From assembly GCF_020520425.1 (NCBI RefSeq), contig NC_079491.1, positions 97,619,152 to 97,683,151 of the forward strand: a stretch of 64,000 nt of DNA. The letters are read 5' to 3'. Every line of letters starts with the position of its first letter. Positions within the stretch are counted from its first letter, which is position 1. Source of the stretch: Spinacia oleracea. Its lineage: Eukaryota > Streptophyta > Magnoliopsida > Caryophyllales > Amaranthaceae. The position numbers and the translations under genes are program-made. The notes beneath the pieces are model-generated. The model was not told where the DNA came from. It searched no databases and saw only the letters and a list, made by a program, of their open reading frames with translations. Below are positions 54,700 to 64,000 of the stretch, piece by piece.

Positions 54700-57060
54700 A
54701 AATGTTCAACCCCATTGTTTTACAACCATGGGCCTCAAACCCATCTTTAAAACAGTTCATGGAATTCAAAGCTATGCTTGATTTCCAGTGCTACAACGTG
54801 AGTGTTGCTTCTCACTTGTTGCATAGGTTTAGTTATCACGCTTTGCCAATCTTAACATCCTTTTCATCGAATGTTCTTCGAGATATGATGATAAGAACTT
54901 TTGAGTATGTTTATTTTGTGATCTAGTCTTTCTTGCTACATTAGTGGTTCTACGCATTTTGCAATGAAGAACCATTAAGTCAACAGACATGTGATTTTCC
55001 CAAGTTCAATGAAGAACTCATATAAACAACTCTATTTTATTGCTTCTTAGGCAATAATTACTTTTACTTCAACTGTATAGGTTGCTAGTGATGCTTTGTT
55101 TGGAATTACTTATCCAAGCAGTTCACAGATATGTGGAATACTTTCCAGCTGTATCTTAGAACATAGAAATTAATATTTTAATATCCCACGCAACAACTCA
55201 TGGTCTCCAATCCATGTTGCCATTTCAAAACACGATGCTCTATAGCTCGTCCTTACCAATGGTTAACTCCAAAGGGTCTTGCTTGATCCTTTGCCAGTGT
55301 TTATGCGTGTAGCATCAATATTTAGCATATCTTTATTTCCTTGAATCAAGAACTATTCCTATGTACCTTTTCAAGTACCATAAGTATTCTTGATCTCAAT
55401 CTAGTTGATCTTCACTTAGATCAATAGAGATTGGTATATGTTCGTTATGCCTAAAGTCTTACGATACGTTTTTGGCGATCCTCATATTATATCATACATG
55501 ATAAATTCTTTTGCAGAATAATTCCCAATTGAATTCTATTCATGTAACTTTAGCTTATCTAGTTTCAGTAGATACTAAATTCAGCTAAATTCTTTGACAT
55601 ATAATATAGGTTAAGAATCTCATTTAGACTCTTTGATGTTTAACTTAGTAAATTCTTATACATAGTTCAAACATCCTTTACTAAGATTTATTCACATGGG
55701 TCGAATATCTCCAATGGAGACTTTCGTGTTTGATTTAGTAAATGCCATTACTTAATCCAAAACAATATCATAAGATCTTTGTAAATAGATCTTAATACCC
55801 AGTATGTACTAAGTTTCGCCATGGTCCATCATTGATGAATAATCTCAAATCTAAGTCATTAGCATTTGAATGTTATTTTACAATAGAGAGATATGTGTGT
55901 GATACACATAGGACCAATCAAGTTTTTATGTACTCCCACTAAACTTCTTATATATCTATAAGAATCATGTACATTTTATGAAACTAAAATACTTATTAGT
56001 TTCACTAAAATACAATTCCAATTCCCAATTGCTTGCTTAAATCTATACTTAGATTTCATAAGCTAACATTCATTTCAAGCATTATTTGGATCCACAAATC
56101 CTATGACATACCATGTACATAGTTTATTCCAACATTTGATTGAGGAATACGTTTTGTCATCCAATTGCTATATGTACCAATATGCAATCATTGCTTGAAT
56201 TATAGACTTGAGCATTACGATTATGCGTGAGGTTTCAACACAATTCACACCATGAATTTGCTTGTAACCTTTAGCAACTAATCTCGCTTTGTGTGTGAAC
56301 ACAATTTCATGTTTGATGGTTTTTATCCTTAAAACAAACTTGCAACCAATAGGTGTGAACCTATTCTTGCAAATCAACAAAATTTCAATTTTGTCATCAA
56401 AACATTGAGTATGTTTTATGGCCTCTAACCATTTAAAACATTTGAGTCTATATATGGCCTCTAACCATTTTAGGGAATCTAGGTTTCGTCATAGCTTTCT
56501 TACAAGTCACAAACTCATAAATCTACATGATAATAGTTTGACTGCAAGTTGTAGGTTTCTTCACTATCTAATAGAAGAATCTCATAGTTTCATTGACCAG
56601 AGCTCTATGTTTCTTTACTATCTAATAGAAGAATCTCATAGTTCCAGTAACTTGAACTCTATGCCTACTTGGGTATAGAACATCAAACAATAGAATATCA
56701 ACAGGCACTTTGAGAGTCCTTTGAATATTCTATTCTCTTTGAAGCACTTGTAAAGTCTTCTAAGAGATGTCTATTCTTTAAAGCCACTTCTAAAGTCCTT
56801 AAAGAATAAGTTCGGGTTTTCTGAAGCACTTCGAAAAGCCTCCGGAATGTCCGTTTATGTTTGTTGTTCGCCTCGAAAACTTTCGAGGTCTATTTTCTCC
56901 CACTTGTCATTTTGGAAACGAATCTCCAAAAGGACATTATTTCGAGCAAACAAACATTATGTTCTCAAAAATTCGTGGTAGAAACAATACCCTTGTGTCT
57001 CATTTGAATAAATCACAATGAAACATATATCTATACTTGGGCCTTAGTTTGTCGAATGAC
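54700..57060 (-). pseudogene. C2 copia pol relics
   Basis: The best piece is 56168-56380 on the minus strand: FTPIGCKFVLRIKT, then HKARLVAKGYKQIHGVNCVE and MLKSIIQAMIAYW, the start of a copia RT. Integrase-linker relics lie near 56870-57010 and RNase H relics near 54800-55200. Frames are broken throughout. Confidence 0.8.
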
Positions 57061-60000
57061 AAACACTAAGCTCCTACTGAGTTTTGCAACTCTCTAGATA
57101 TATTTTATGAAAAGTTATTCTGAAAATTACTTTTCAATAGCTTTGACGAATTTGGTTTAGTTTGGTGGTAGTTGAGCATTTTGTTTTAGAAATTATAGGA
57201 AAAGTCTTTATGATTCTTCATTGATCGAATCAAGTACTAATTGACTTCGATCATTCCAACGTAGATATGCCATATCTTATGGAGTTAAATTGTGAAATTA
57301 CAACACACAATCATTGATGATCATATTTGGTCTCAAGTAATCATCAACATGATCTAACCTAGATCTTTATGATTTCTTGCCAAGTGGATTTTATACTTCT
57401 GAATCTTTGAACTAGCCAAACAGATTCAACTTATATCACATTTGAGTAAATAAACCTATATTCACTCAAATCCATGTGAAATAATAAAGTCATAAAATCT
57501 TTCTTTAGCTTTGAACTCTATTGTCTAGGCGTTCTAACAATAGTTCATATTCTTTGTTACTTTCAACAAGTAAGACTAGCTTGTCTTAAGTTGATCTAGA
57601 AATCAACCAACTTTCAAAAGTCCATTAAAATAGAGCTTGTGAATGTTAACTTGTTGACATGGTCTAAGCAACAATGTCAAAGATTAGTGGAACTCAAATC
57701 AAGGGTTTGATTTGAACCTAGTAAAGTTTTTATTGTTAAAGAGTTGTTTGTTTTAATCAAGCAAATTGACTCAACCCGTAAATGACCATTTCATTCAAAT
57801 AAACAAAAAAACAAGAATTGTTTTTGTTCTTCTGAATGTGAGTCTTTCTGTGTTTGAAGCAGAAATTTAGATATGTTGATTATGGAACAAAATAGCCATT
57901 TAGTTCCAGCCTTGAAAGGACTTAAAACAACCTAGATGACCCTACAGCTAATGTAGCATTGCCATGCTTCATTTCCCACTTGTAGGTCATTAGTGTAGCC
58001 TAGCTTCCATTGTTTGAGTTATTACCGAAGTAAGAACCTCAAGCGGTATATGATACCAAGGAAGTTTGATTGCTAGGTCACTTCTCTTTAAACATAAACT
58101 TATAGGTAGAAACGGAATCGTAAATTCCTTTCATTTGTTCCTTGTTTTCCTATTTCTTGTACCCTTTCTTATAGTCTTAAGAATTGAATTCTATAGTGTT
58201 GACTTTTATACTTTGTTAGACATGTCCGATGTCATTCCAACAGAGTTCTTACCATTTTATTTATGTTGAATATTCTGTTTTAACTAGATGATCTTACCAG
58301 AAGCTTCTAAAGTTCTCTAAGCATCAATCTATTCGAATGTCTAGGGACTAGACTCATTCGAGAAATAAATGGACAAAGATATTAGGTTGTTAACCATTGG
58401 TAAGGCTGAGCGTTTAAACTCAATGCTTTATGATCTCAACTACATTGTATTTTGAATTCACAAGCACCAATTGGTTTGCCATTCGATTTTGATATTCGAA
58501 AACAACCATAAAAGTCGATATAAGAAATGTACATTTTAAATTTCTCATTTTCTCTCATTTCCGTGAATCGTTCTTGGATTCACTACGAATCGAGGAAATT
58601 TACTGTTACCTTTCTAAAAGGATTTATTGCAGTGCAAGATATTTAATTATAAACAATAATTAAAACATACATTGAAGCATGCAAAGTCTAAACATTTATC
58701 ATGAGTAATAACTTGAAAAGCAATTATGCAATTTAAACAAGTTATTAGCATTTTATTCGAATTTGTTGTTCCGGCAGGTGTGAATAAAATGATTCCAAGA
58801 CCCTAAAATCATTGAAGAATTAAGCACAGTTTGTCGACTCAATCCTAAAACATCTTAGGTAAGCAAAAACCTTTTGCTAATAGTCTAGAAACTATTCTTG
58901 GTTGATAGGCACGTCTAAGAACTTATTAGGTAAACCTATCGATTTTGCCACGACATAAAAGGACTCCTTACTTATATCGTTGAGTCTCACCAAAACTAAC
59001 ATGTACTCACAATTATTTGTGTACCTTGCCCCTTTAGGACCAATAAGTAACACCTCGCTGAGCGAAAACTATTACTAGATTGATGTAAAGGATATCCAAG
59101 CAAGTGTATATTTTGGTATGGCACCTTTTAACTCAATTTTTAAGTTTGAAACTTAAGGCTCTTACTATGTTGGTTAGATTTTAAGTGAACTAAAATCCTT
59201 AATCATGCAACATAATCAAGCTTTGATCTCATGCATTTTAAGACATATTTAAAAGCAATAAATAACTTAAAACATGCATAAGATAAATGTGATCTAGTAT
59301 GGTCCGACTTCATCTTGAAGCTTTAACTTCAAAGTCCGTCTTGAAAATCTCCGTGGGAGGCACCATTTTCTTCAAATAGGATAAGCTATAATAAAACTAA
59401 TTACAACTATTTGATGGTACGCAGACCATATTTGAATTGAAAAACAACTTTGGTACTTTAGACCAATTACATTCAAATTAATGGTACGCAGACCATATTT
59501 TCTATCCTATTTGGGCCATACTAGTCACTTCATAACCTGCAAAACAGTACATATACAATATATACCATTCACCCATTCATTATCATGAATGGCCCACATT
59601 GCTGGTTAGTAAAACACATTATGCATCACGTAAATATTTGCAGCAATTAATCAAGGGCACCAATAATCTACCAATTATTCAGTCCTTATTAATTCTAATC
59701 AAGTTGTTTTAACCTTAAGGATTTGTAGACCTAATCAAGAGTTTATGACTAAAAGGGCTCCCACTTAAACCAATAAATTCATATGCTTTACTAATTTTAA
59801 ACATAAAAATGTATTTCTAGTCTAACCGGAAACATACAAATTTAATTAAAATTTAAAGCTCATATAAATTTATAATTGAATCCATAAATTTAATTTAATT
59901 TCAGTCGTATTTAAATTTATTCATGATTTTAATTTTAGTAAAATAATTAGAATAAATAAATTTATTATAATTACAATATTCAAAATTAAAATCAAAGAAA

Positions 60001-60079
60001 ATAATTTAAATTATTAATTTTAAAATTAATTAAAATTACGTAAACTGAAAATTTCAAATTAAAATTTCAAAACGATCTA
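57061..60079 (-). other. C2 interior, gag-region equivalent without reading frame
   Basis: Colinear with 42611-45714 of C1. No gag domain or ORF is recognised. Confidence 0.6.
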
Positions 60080-60780
60080 ATCGCAACGCAACAACCCCAC
60101 GCAACACACGCCCATGGGCCACACGCACACAGCCATCGCTGGCCATGTGCGCGCAGCCCATGCGCTTTGCGCATCGCTGCTGCTCACCATCGCAAGGCAT
60201 CAATCGAACACGCGAGCTGGTGCTCGCTGCGCGCGCCAGCGCTCGATGCACGCGAGCCATCGCTCGCTGCGCGCCCAAGCGCTCGATTCATGCGAGCCAT
60301 CGCTCGCTGCGCTCACTTGCCAGCGCTCGATCCATGCGAGCCATCGCTCGCTGCGCGCCTGCCTTTCTCGCACGCGAGCTTGCGCTCATCGCACGAGGCA
60401 ACGGCATGCGAGCAGGTGCTCGCTGCGCGCGAGCGATCGACGCTGGGCGTAGCGCTCATGGCACGCGAGCTTGCGCTCGCTGCTCACGAGGCTCCGCACG
60501 CTTGCGCGAGGCAGTGCGCGCTGTGGCGCAGCTCGCTTGCTGCCCACACGCGACTGCTCGTGCCTTGCTTTCGCCCTTGCCCATGCGCCCATAGCAAACA
60601 GCCCACGACACAAGGCAGGGCTGCTGCCTTGTGCTCGTGCACCATGCCCTTGCTAGCTGCATACGTACCGCATGGGCGACGAGCTCCCTTGCTCGTCGTC
60701 GCATGCCCGCACTATACAACACCCCTTAAGGGTAACACGTAGCGTCCATTGCTTTGTGCGTGCAAGTTATATGAGCGAAT
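60080..60780 (-). repeat. C2 GC-rich leader block with a minisatellite
   Basis: A GC-rich island. At about 60237-60360 three to four copies of a ~40-bp unit containing GCGCTCGAT, GCGAGCCATCGCTCGCTGCG and similar words lie in tandem. The Ala/Arg/Cys-rich open frames on both strands reflect composition. C1 lacks this expansion. Confidence 0.75.
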
Positions 60781-61490
60781 CGCATAAAAATTAAAAATTT
60801 ATATTCAAAATTAATGACAAATTAATAAATAATATTAATTTCATAATTTTAGGGCGAAAAATCGAAAATTTATTATTTAATTGATTTCCGATTAACATGG
60901 ATTCAAGGCTAGGTCATAAAAATTTAAAATTTAACATAAATTTATAATTTTTATGGTGGTTTTTAATCATAGGTTTCTAATTAAATTATAACTAATTATG
61001 AAAATCAAATTAATTCTAAATTATTCCAATTTGCAACAAATTAATCATAATTACAAATTAGATTGCATAATTAACAAGGCTAGGCATTCAAACTTGTTAA
61101 ACATATACAGTAGGTCAATCAAAAATTCAAGATTTATCAACAAGAATCGCAAATATTTAATTTAACATCTTAAATTTACGAAATTTTGCATTCGAAAAAC
61201 TAAAACCTCCGAAAAGTCATAGTTAGGCTTCGAATTTGAGAATTCAAGGTTCGGCCGTAAAGTACTATATTTGTCAAAATTTTAGAAAGCCTTTTACATG
61301 CGGAATTGACACAAAAATCACTCGATTTGAATGAGTAACGAAGAAACTGCCGAAAAACTGCGTACGTATAATTAAATAAACGCAATTTGCAATTAATTAA
61401 CAATTACGAAAATTAATCACCCCTTTTAATTCTTGCAAATTTGTAGTATTTAACCATGTTCATGCAATTTAGATTATGAAAATAATAAGA
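60781..61490 (-). other. C2 leader region
   Basis: AT-rich and non-coding, colinear with 41288-42120 of C1 but with a single copy of the 136-bp segment. Confidence 0.7.
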
Positions 61491-61503
61491 GGCTCTGATA
61501 CCA
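61491..61503 (-). other. Primer-binding site of C2 (initiator tRNA-Met)
   Basis: On the minus strand TGGTATCAGAGCC, one base after the LTR. Perfect match to the plant initiator tRNA-Met 3' end. Confidence 0.93.
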
Positions 61504-61504
61504 C

Positions 61505-62865
61505 TGTTAGGTTATGATACATATGACAATACATAAATCATGCGGAAAAACCATAAAGCCAGGAAAGCATATTATTTACACATAATCATTTAGCATAGTT
61601 TAGATGCATACACTTTGTTGCGTGCCTTCCCTAGCTGCGCCCGAACCGAACAAGAACAAGTCTTTAGGACTCCAAATGTCGTCCCTCCGTAGATAGTCCA
61701 CAGCACGTCCGGATCCGCCTTAAGCTTGACCAACTAGGATCGCCCTTAAGGTACTTAGAATTTTCGGCTATTGTAGGCAATTGTATGACTGAATTTTCGC
61801 TCTCAAAAATCACTTTGAATACTTGAATTGTGTATACAAATAATGACCCTAGGCCCTTATTTATAGAGGTATGGAAAAGGAATTGTAATCCTACTAGGAT
61901 GTGGATTTGTTAATTTAGAACTTTATTAGGACTCTAAATAACAAAGCAAATCTAATAGGATTAGGACTTTAATCTTCGCACGAATCCTAATAGAATTAGG
62001 ATTTCCCGCACACGCATCGTACAAGCCGTGCACCCGCGCAGGCCTTGCGGCCCACGACAAGCGCACAGCCCATGTGCGGTGCTGCGCGCGCGCGCGGCCT
62101 TGGCTGGGCCTGGCCTTGCGCTGGGCCTGGTCGAGGCGTGCGTTGCTGCGTGCGGCTCACTGGGCGATGGCCTGGCTTCGTGCTGGGCCTTCGTCTAGCG
62201 GGCCTCGTCCGATGCTAATTCGTACGATACGCTTCCGATTAAATTCCCGATTCCGGAATTCATTTCCGATACGAACAACATTTAATATTTCCGATTCCGG
62301 AATTAATTTCCGTTTCGAAAAATATTTAATATTTCCGTTTCCGGAATTATTTTCCGATTCCGATAATATTTCCGATTCTGACAATATTTCCGTTTCCGGC
62401 AATATTTCCGATTCCGGCAATATTTCCATTTCCGATAATATTTTCCGATACGTACCATGTTTCCGTTTCCGGCAAAATCTATGACTTGGATAATATTTAT
62501 ATTTCCGATACGATCCATATTTCCGTTTTCGGCAATATCATCGTTTCCGGAGTATTCATTTCTTGCCTGTGACGATCTCAGCTCCCACTGAAACCAAGAT
62601 CCGTCGATTCCGAATATCCATAGATGGCGTATTTAATGCCATTAAATACTTGATCCGTTTACGTACTATTTGTGTGACCCTACGGGTTCAGTCAAGAGTA
62701 AGCTGTGGATTAATATCATTAATTCCACTTGAACTGAAGCGGCCTCTAGCTAGGCATTCAGCTCACTTGATCTCACTGAATTATTAACTTGTTAATTAAT
62801 ACTGAACCGCATTTATTAGACTTAACATAGAATGCATACTTGGACCAAGGGCATTATTTCCTTCA
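61505..62865 (-). repeat. 5' LTR of C2
   Basis: 1361 bp. Array at about 62215-62545, TATA box at 61857-61866, GC-rich block at 61990-62190. Confidence 0.95.
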
Positions 62866-62870
62866 GAGTT

Positions 62871-64000
62871 GACTATTTGAGACTATTAAATTACCAATTA
62901 ATGAATGAATTTTAATTAAACTAAGGATTTTAGTTTCTTAAATAGTTGCTGGAAATTTAGTAAACATGGATAATAATTTAGTTCTCTTATTTTGTTTTAT
63001 AGGAGTTGATTTTCTAGTGAGTCGTGATTCGCACAGTGGCCCCCGTACTTAGGTATTCCAGGTACGTACATGACTAGGGTGACCACCCATCCCTTGAGGA
63101 CTTTGTGAAGTATATTGAATGTGAATCATGTGAATTATATGTTGGGAATTCATGTTTGATGATTGAGAATGAATATGTTATTATGGATTCATGTTTGATG
63201 TGTAGACAAGCATGTTATTATTATTATTGAATTTATGTGAACGAGCATGTTATGAATTGAATTATGCTTTATAGATTATGTTGAACTATCATGTTATGGA
63301 CTTTATAATCGTTGAATTATGTTAAGCATGTTGTTCAAGTGATTTGCATGTATGAGTAGTGCGCATGCAAGTTGTTATTATTGTTATGCTATAGTACAGG
63401 ATGTCTAGCATAATTATTGAGCCAGTCGAATATTGCCAGTGAGCAATATATATTCTACCAAAGGGGTAGAATATGTTCGAGAGTCTATGTGAATTGAATT
63501 AAGGACAATTCGTGCTAAGGGCACACCCCGCTTGTTAATAGGCAATGTCGGGTTATCTCAAACAGTGTTTTTGAGAAGGAACAATGGGAGTAATTTCACT
63601 TGAGTCCATGTTTGATCACAAGTCCTAAACGAAGTAAAATAATGAAGTGTCATTGTTGAATTGTTTAATTGTTCATTCGTTGTATGATTGTGTCTTGAGT
63701 CGCCTTGAACATAATATACTAATTAACGTAAAATGTAACCCAAAGAGCTTCAAAACTCTTGGAACGTATATACCTTGAGTATGAACAATGGGGGGAGTCT
63801 TGCCGGAAAACTTGTACTCCTAGAATGATACAAGACGTTGTTTCATTCTCTTTTATGCCGTTGTGCATTGGAATTCCTGTCGGTATGGCCCTACTGTCGG
63901 TAGTAGCCCGACTTATTTTGGTGTATGGTTGGCTCCCATCACCCTTTCTTTCCTTTTGAGGATACTTTACTTTACCCGTTCGAAGCTACTTTTTATTAAA
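62871..64000 (+). mobile_element. Long Tekay-like LTR, right part (runs off the window)
   Basis: Continues the sequence interrupted at 52531 (GGACTTGAGTT/TGACTATTTGAGAC). It contains repeated CATGTTAT/GAATTATG words, GGTGACCACCCATCCC, a TCTCAAACAGTGTTTTTGAG inverted repeat near 63555-63575 and a hairpin at 63450-63474 (10-bp arms). No ORF of interest; the frame at 63759-63959 shows no domain. The LTR would be at least ~2.4 kb without C2. Confidence 0.5.

Larger units (their letters stand above)
52537..62865 (-). mobile_element. Copia-type LTR retrotransposon C2, almost non-coding
   Basis: LTRs at 61505-62865 (5') and 52537-53898 (3') on the minus strand, flanked by GAGTT. They have nearly the same length (1361 and 1362 bp) and about 14 differences by eye, so the insertion is recent. 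The interior is colinear with C1 and has the same kind of pol relics and GC-rich leader. No intact ORF exists. The PBS is perfect. Confidence 0.94.

Noticed and set aside
60114..60742. Several 90-190-codon frames in the GC-rich block of C2
   Set aside because: Ala/Arg/Cys-rich translations on both strands are caused by GC-rich tandem repeats, not by coding.
1..64000. tRNA, rRNA or snRNA genes
   Set aside because: Only the tRNA-complementary primer-binding sites of retroelements were found; no cloverleaf or rRNA sequence was recognised by reading.

Overview
This window is repeat-rich nuclear DNA of a flowering plant, probably a eudicot. The evidence is plant-type Ty3/gypsy (Athila-like and chromovirus-like), Ty1/copia, L1-type LINE and CACTA elements, plus exon fragments of plant genes. 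I see no intact single-copy host gene, no rRNA or tRNA gene, no prokaryotic operon and no CRISPR array. Almost every base can be assigned to a transposable element, and most insertions can be ordered from their termini and target-site duplications (TSDs).

Left part, layer by layer. A minus-strand LINE (1338-6828, continuing at 39433-39876) is split by a plus-strand gypsy element G (6834-39427, TSD GCTAG). The integrase region of G is split by a CACTA DNA transposon (10835-37847, TSD TCA). The CACTA carries introns and exons of a WRAP73-like WD40 gene and shorter pieces resembling a Ca2+-ATPase and an IQD protein. Its captured first intron is split by an Athila-like element A (12700-34615, TSD TTTAT). 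The 3' region of A is split by a second Athila-like element B (20192-32606, TSD TTGGT). The order of insertion is therefore LINE, then G, then CACTA, then A, then B. B is the youngest and keeps one open 1791-codon gag-pol plus an intact second ORF. A keeps gag-protease and the second ORF but has no RT, RNase H or integrase.

Right part. Two copies of one copia-type family lie in opposite orientation: C1 (39877-50334, plus, TSD ACTGC) and C2 (52537-62865, minus, TSD GAGTT). Each has LTRs of about 1.4 kb and an almost entirely non-coding interior with only relics of pol. C1 lies in the 5' flank of the LINE. C2 lies inside a long Tekay-like LTR (51275-52536 resuming at 62871 and leaving the window). 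A third LTR of the same family starts the window (1-1225) and abuts an inverted LTR head (1226-1337), which implies another nested pair to the left.

The most unusual points are: (1) a gene-capturing CACTA whose WRAP73-like exons still have open frames and canonical splice sites; (2) dense arrays of the 14-bp palindrome CGCCCGATCGGGCG, placed just upstream of the TATA box in the A and B LTRs and again between gag/pol and the second ORF; (3) element A, with gag-protease fused to an unrelated C-terminal extension, nested with its full-length relative B; (4) a copia family that was mobilised recently although neither copy has coding capacity.
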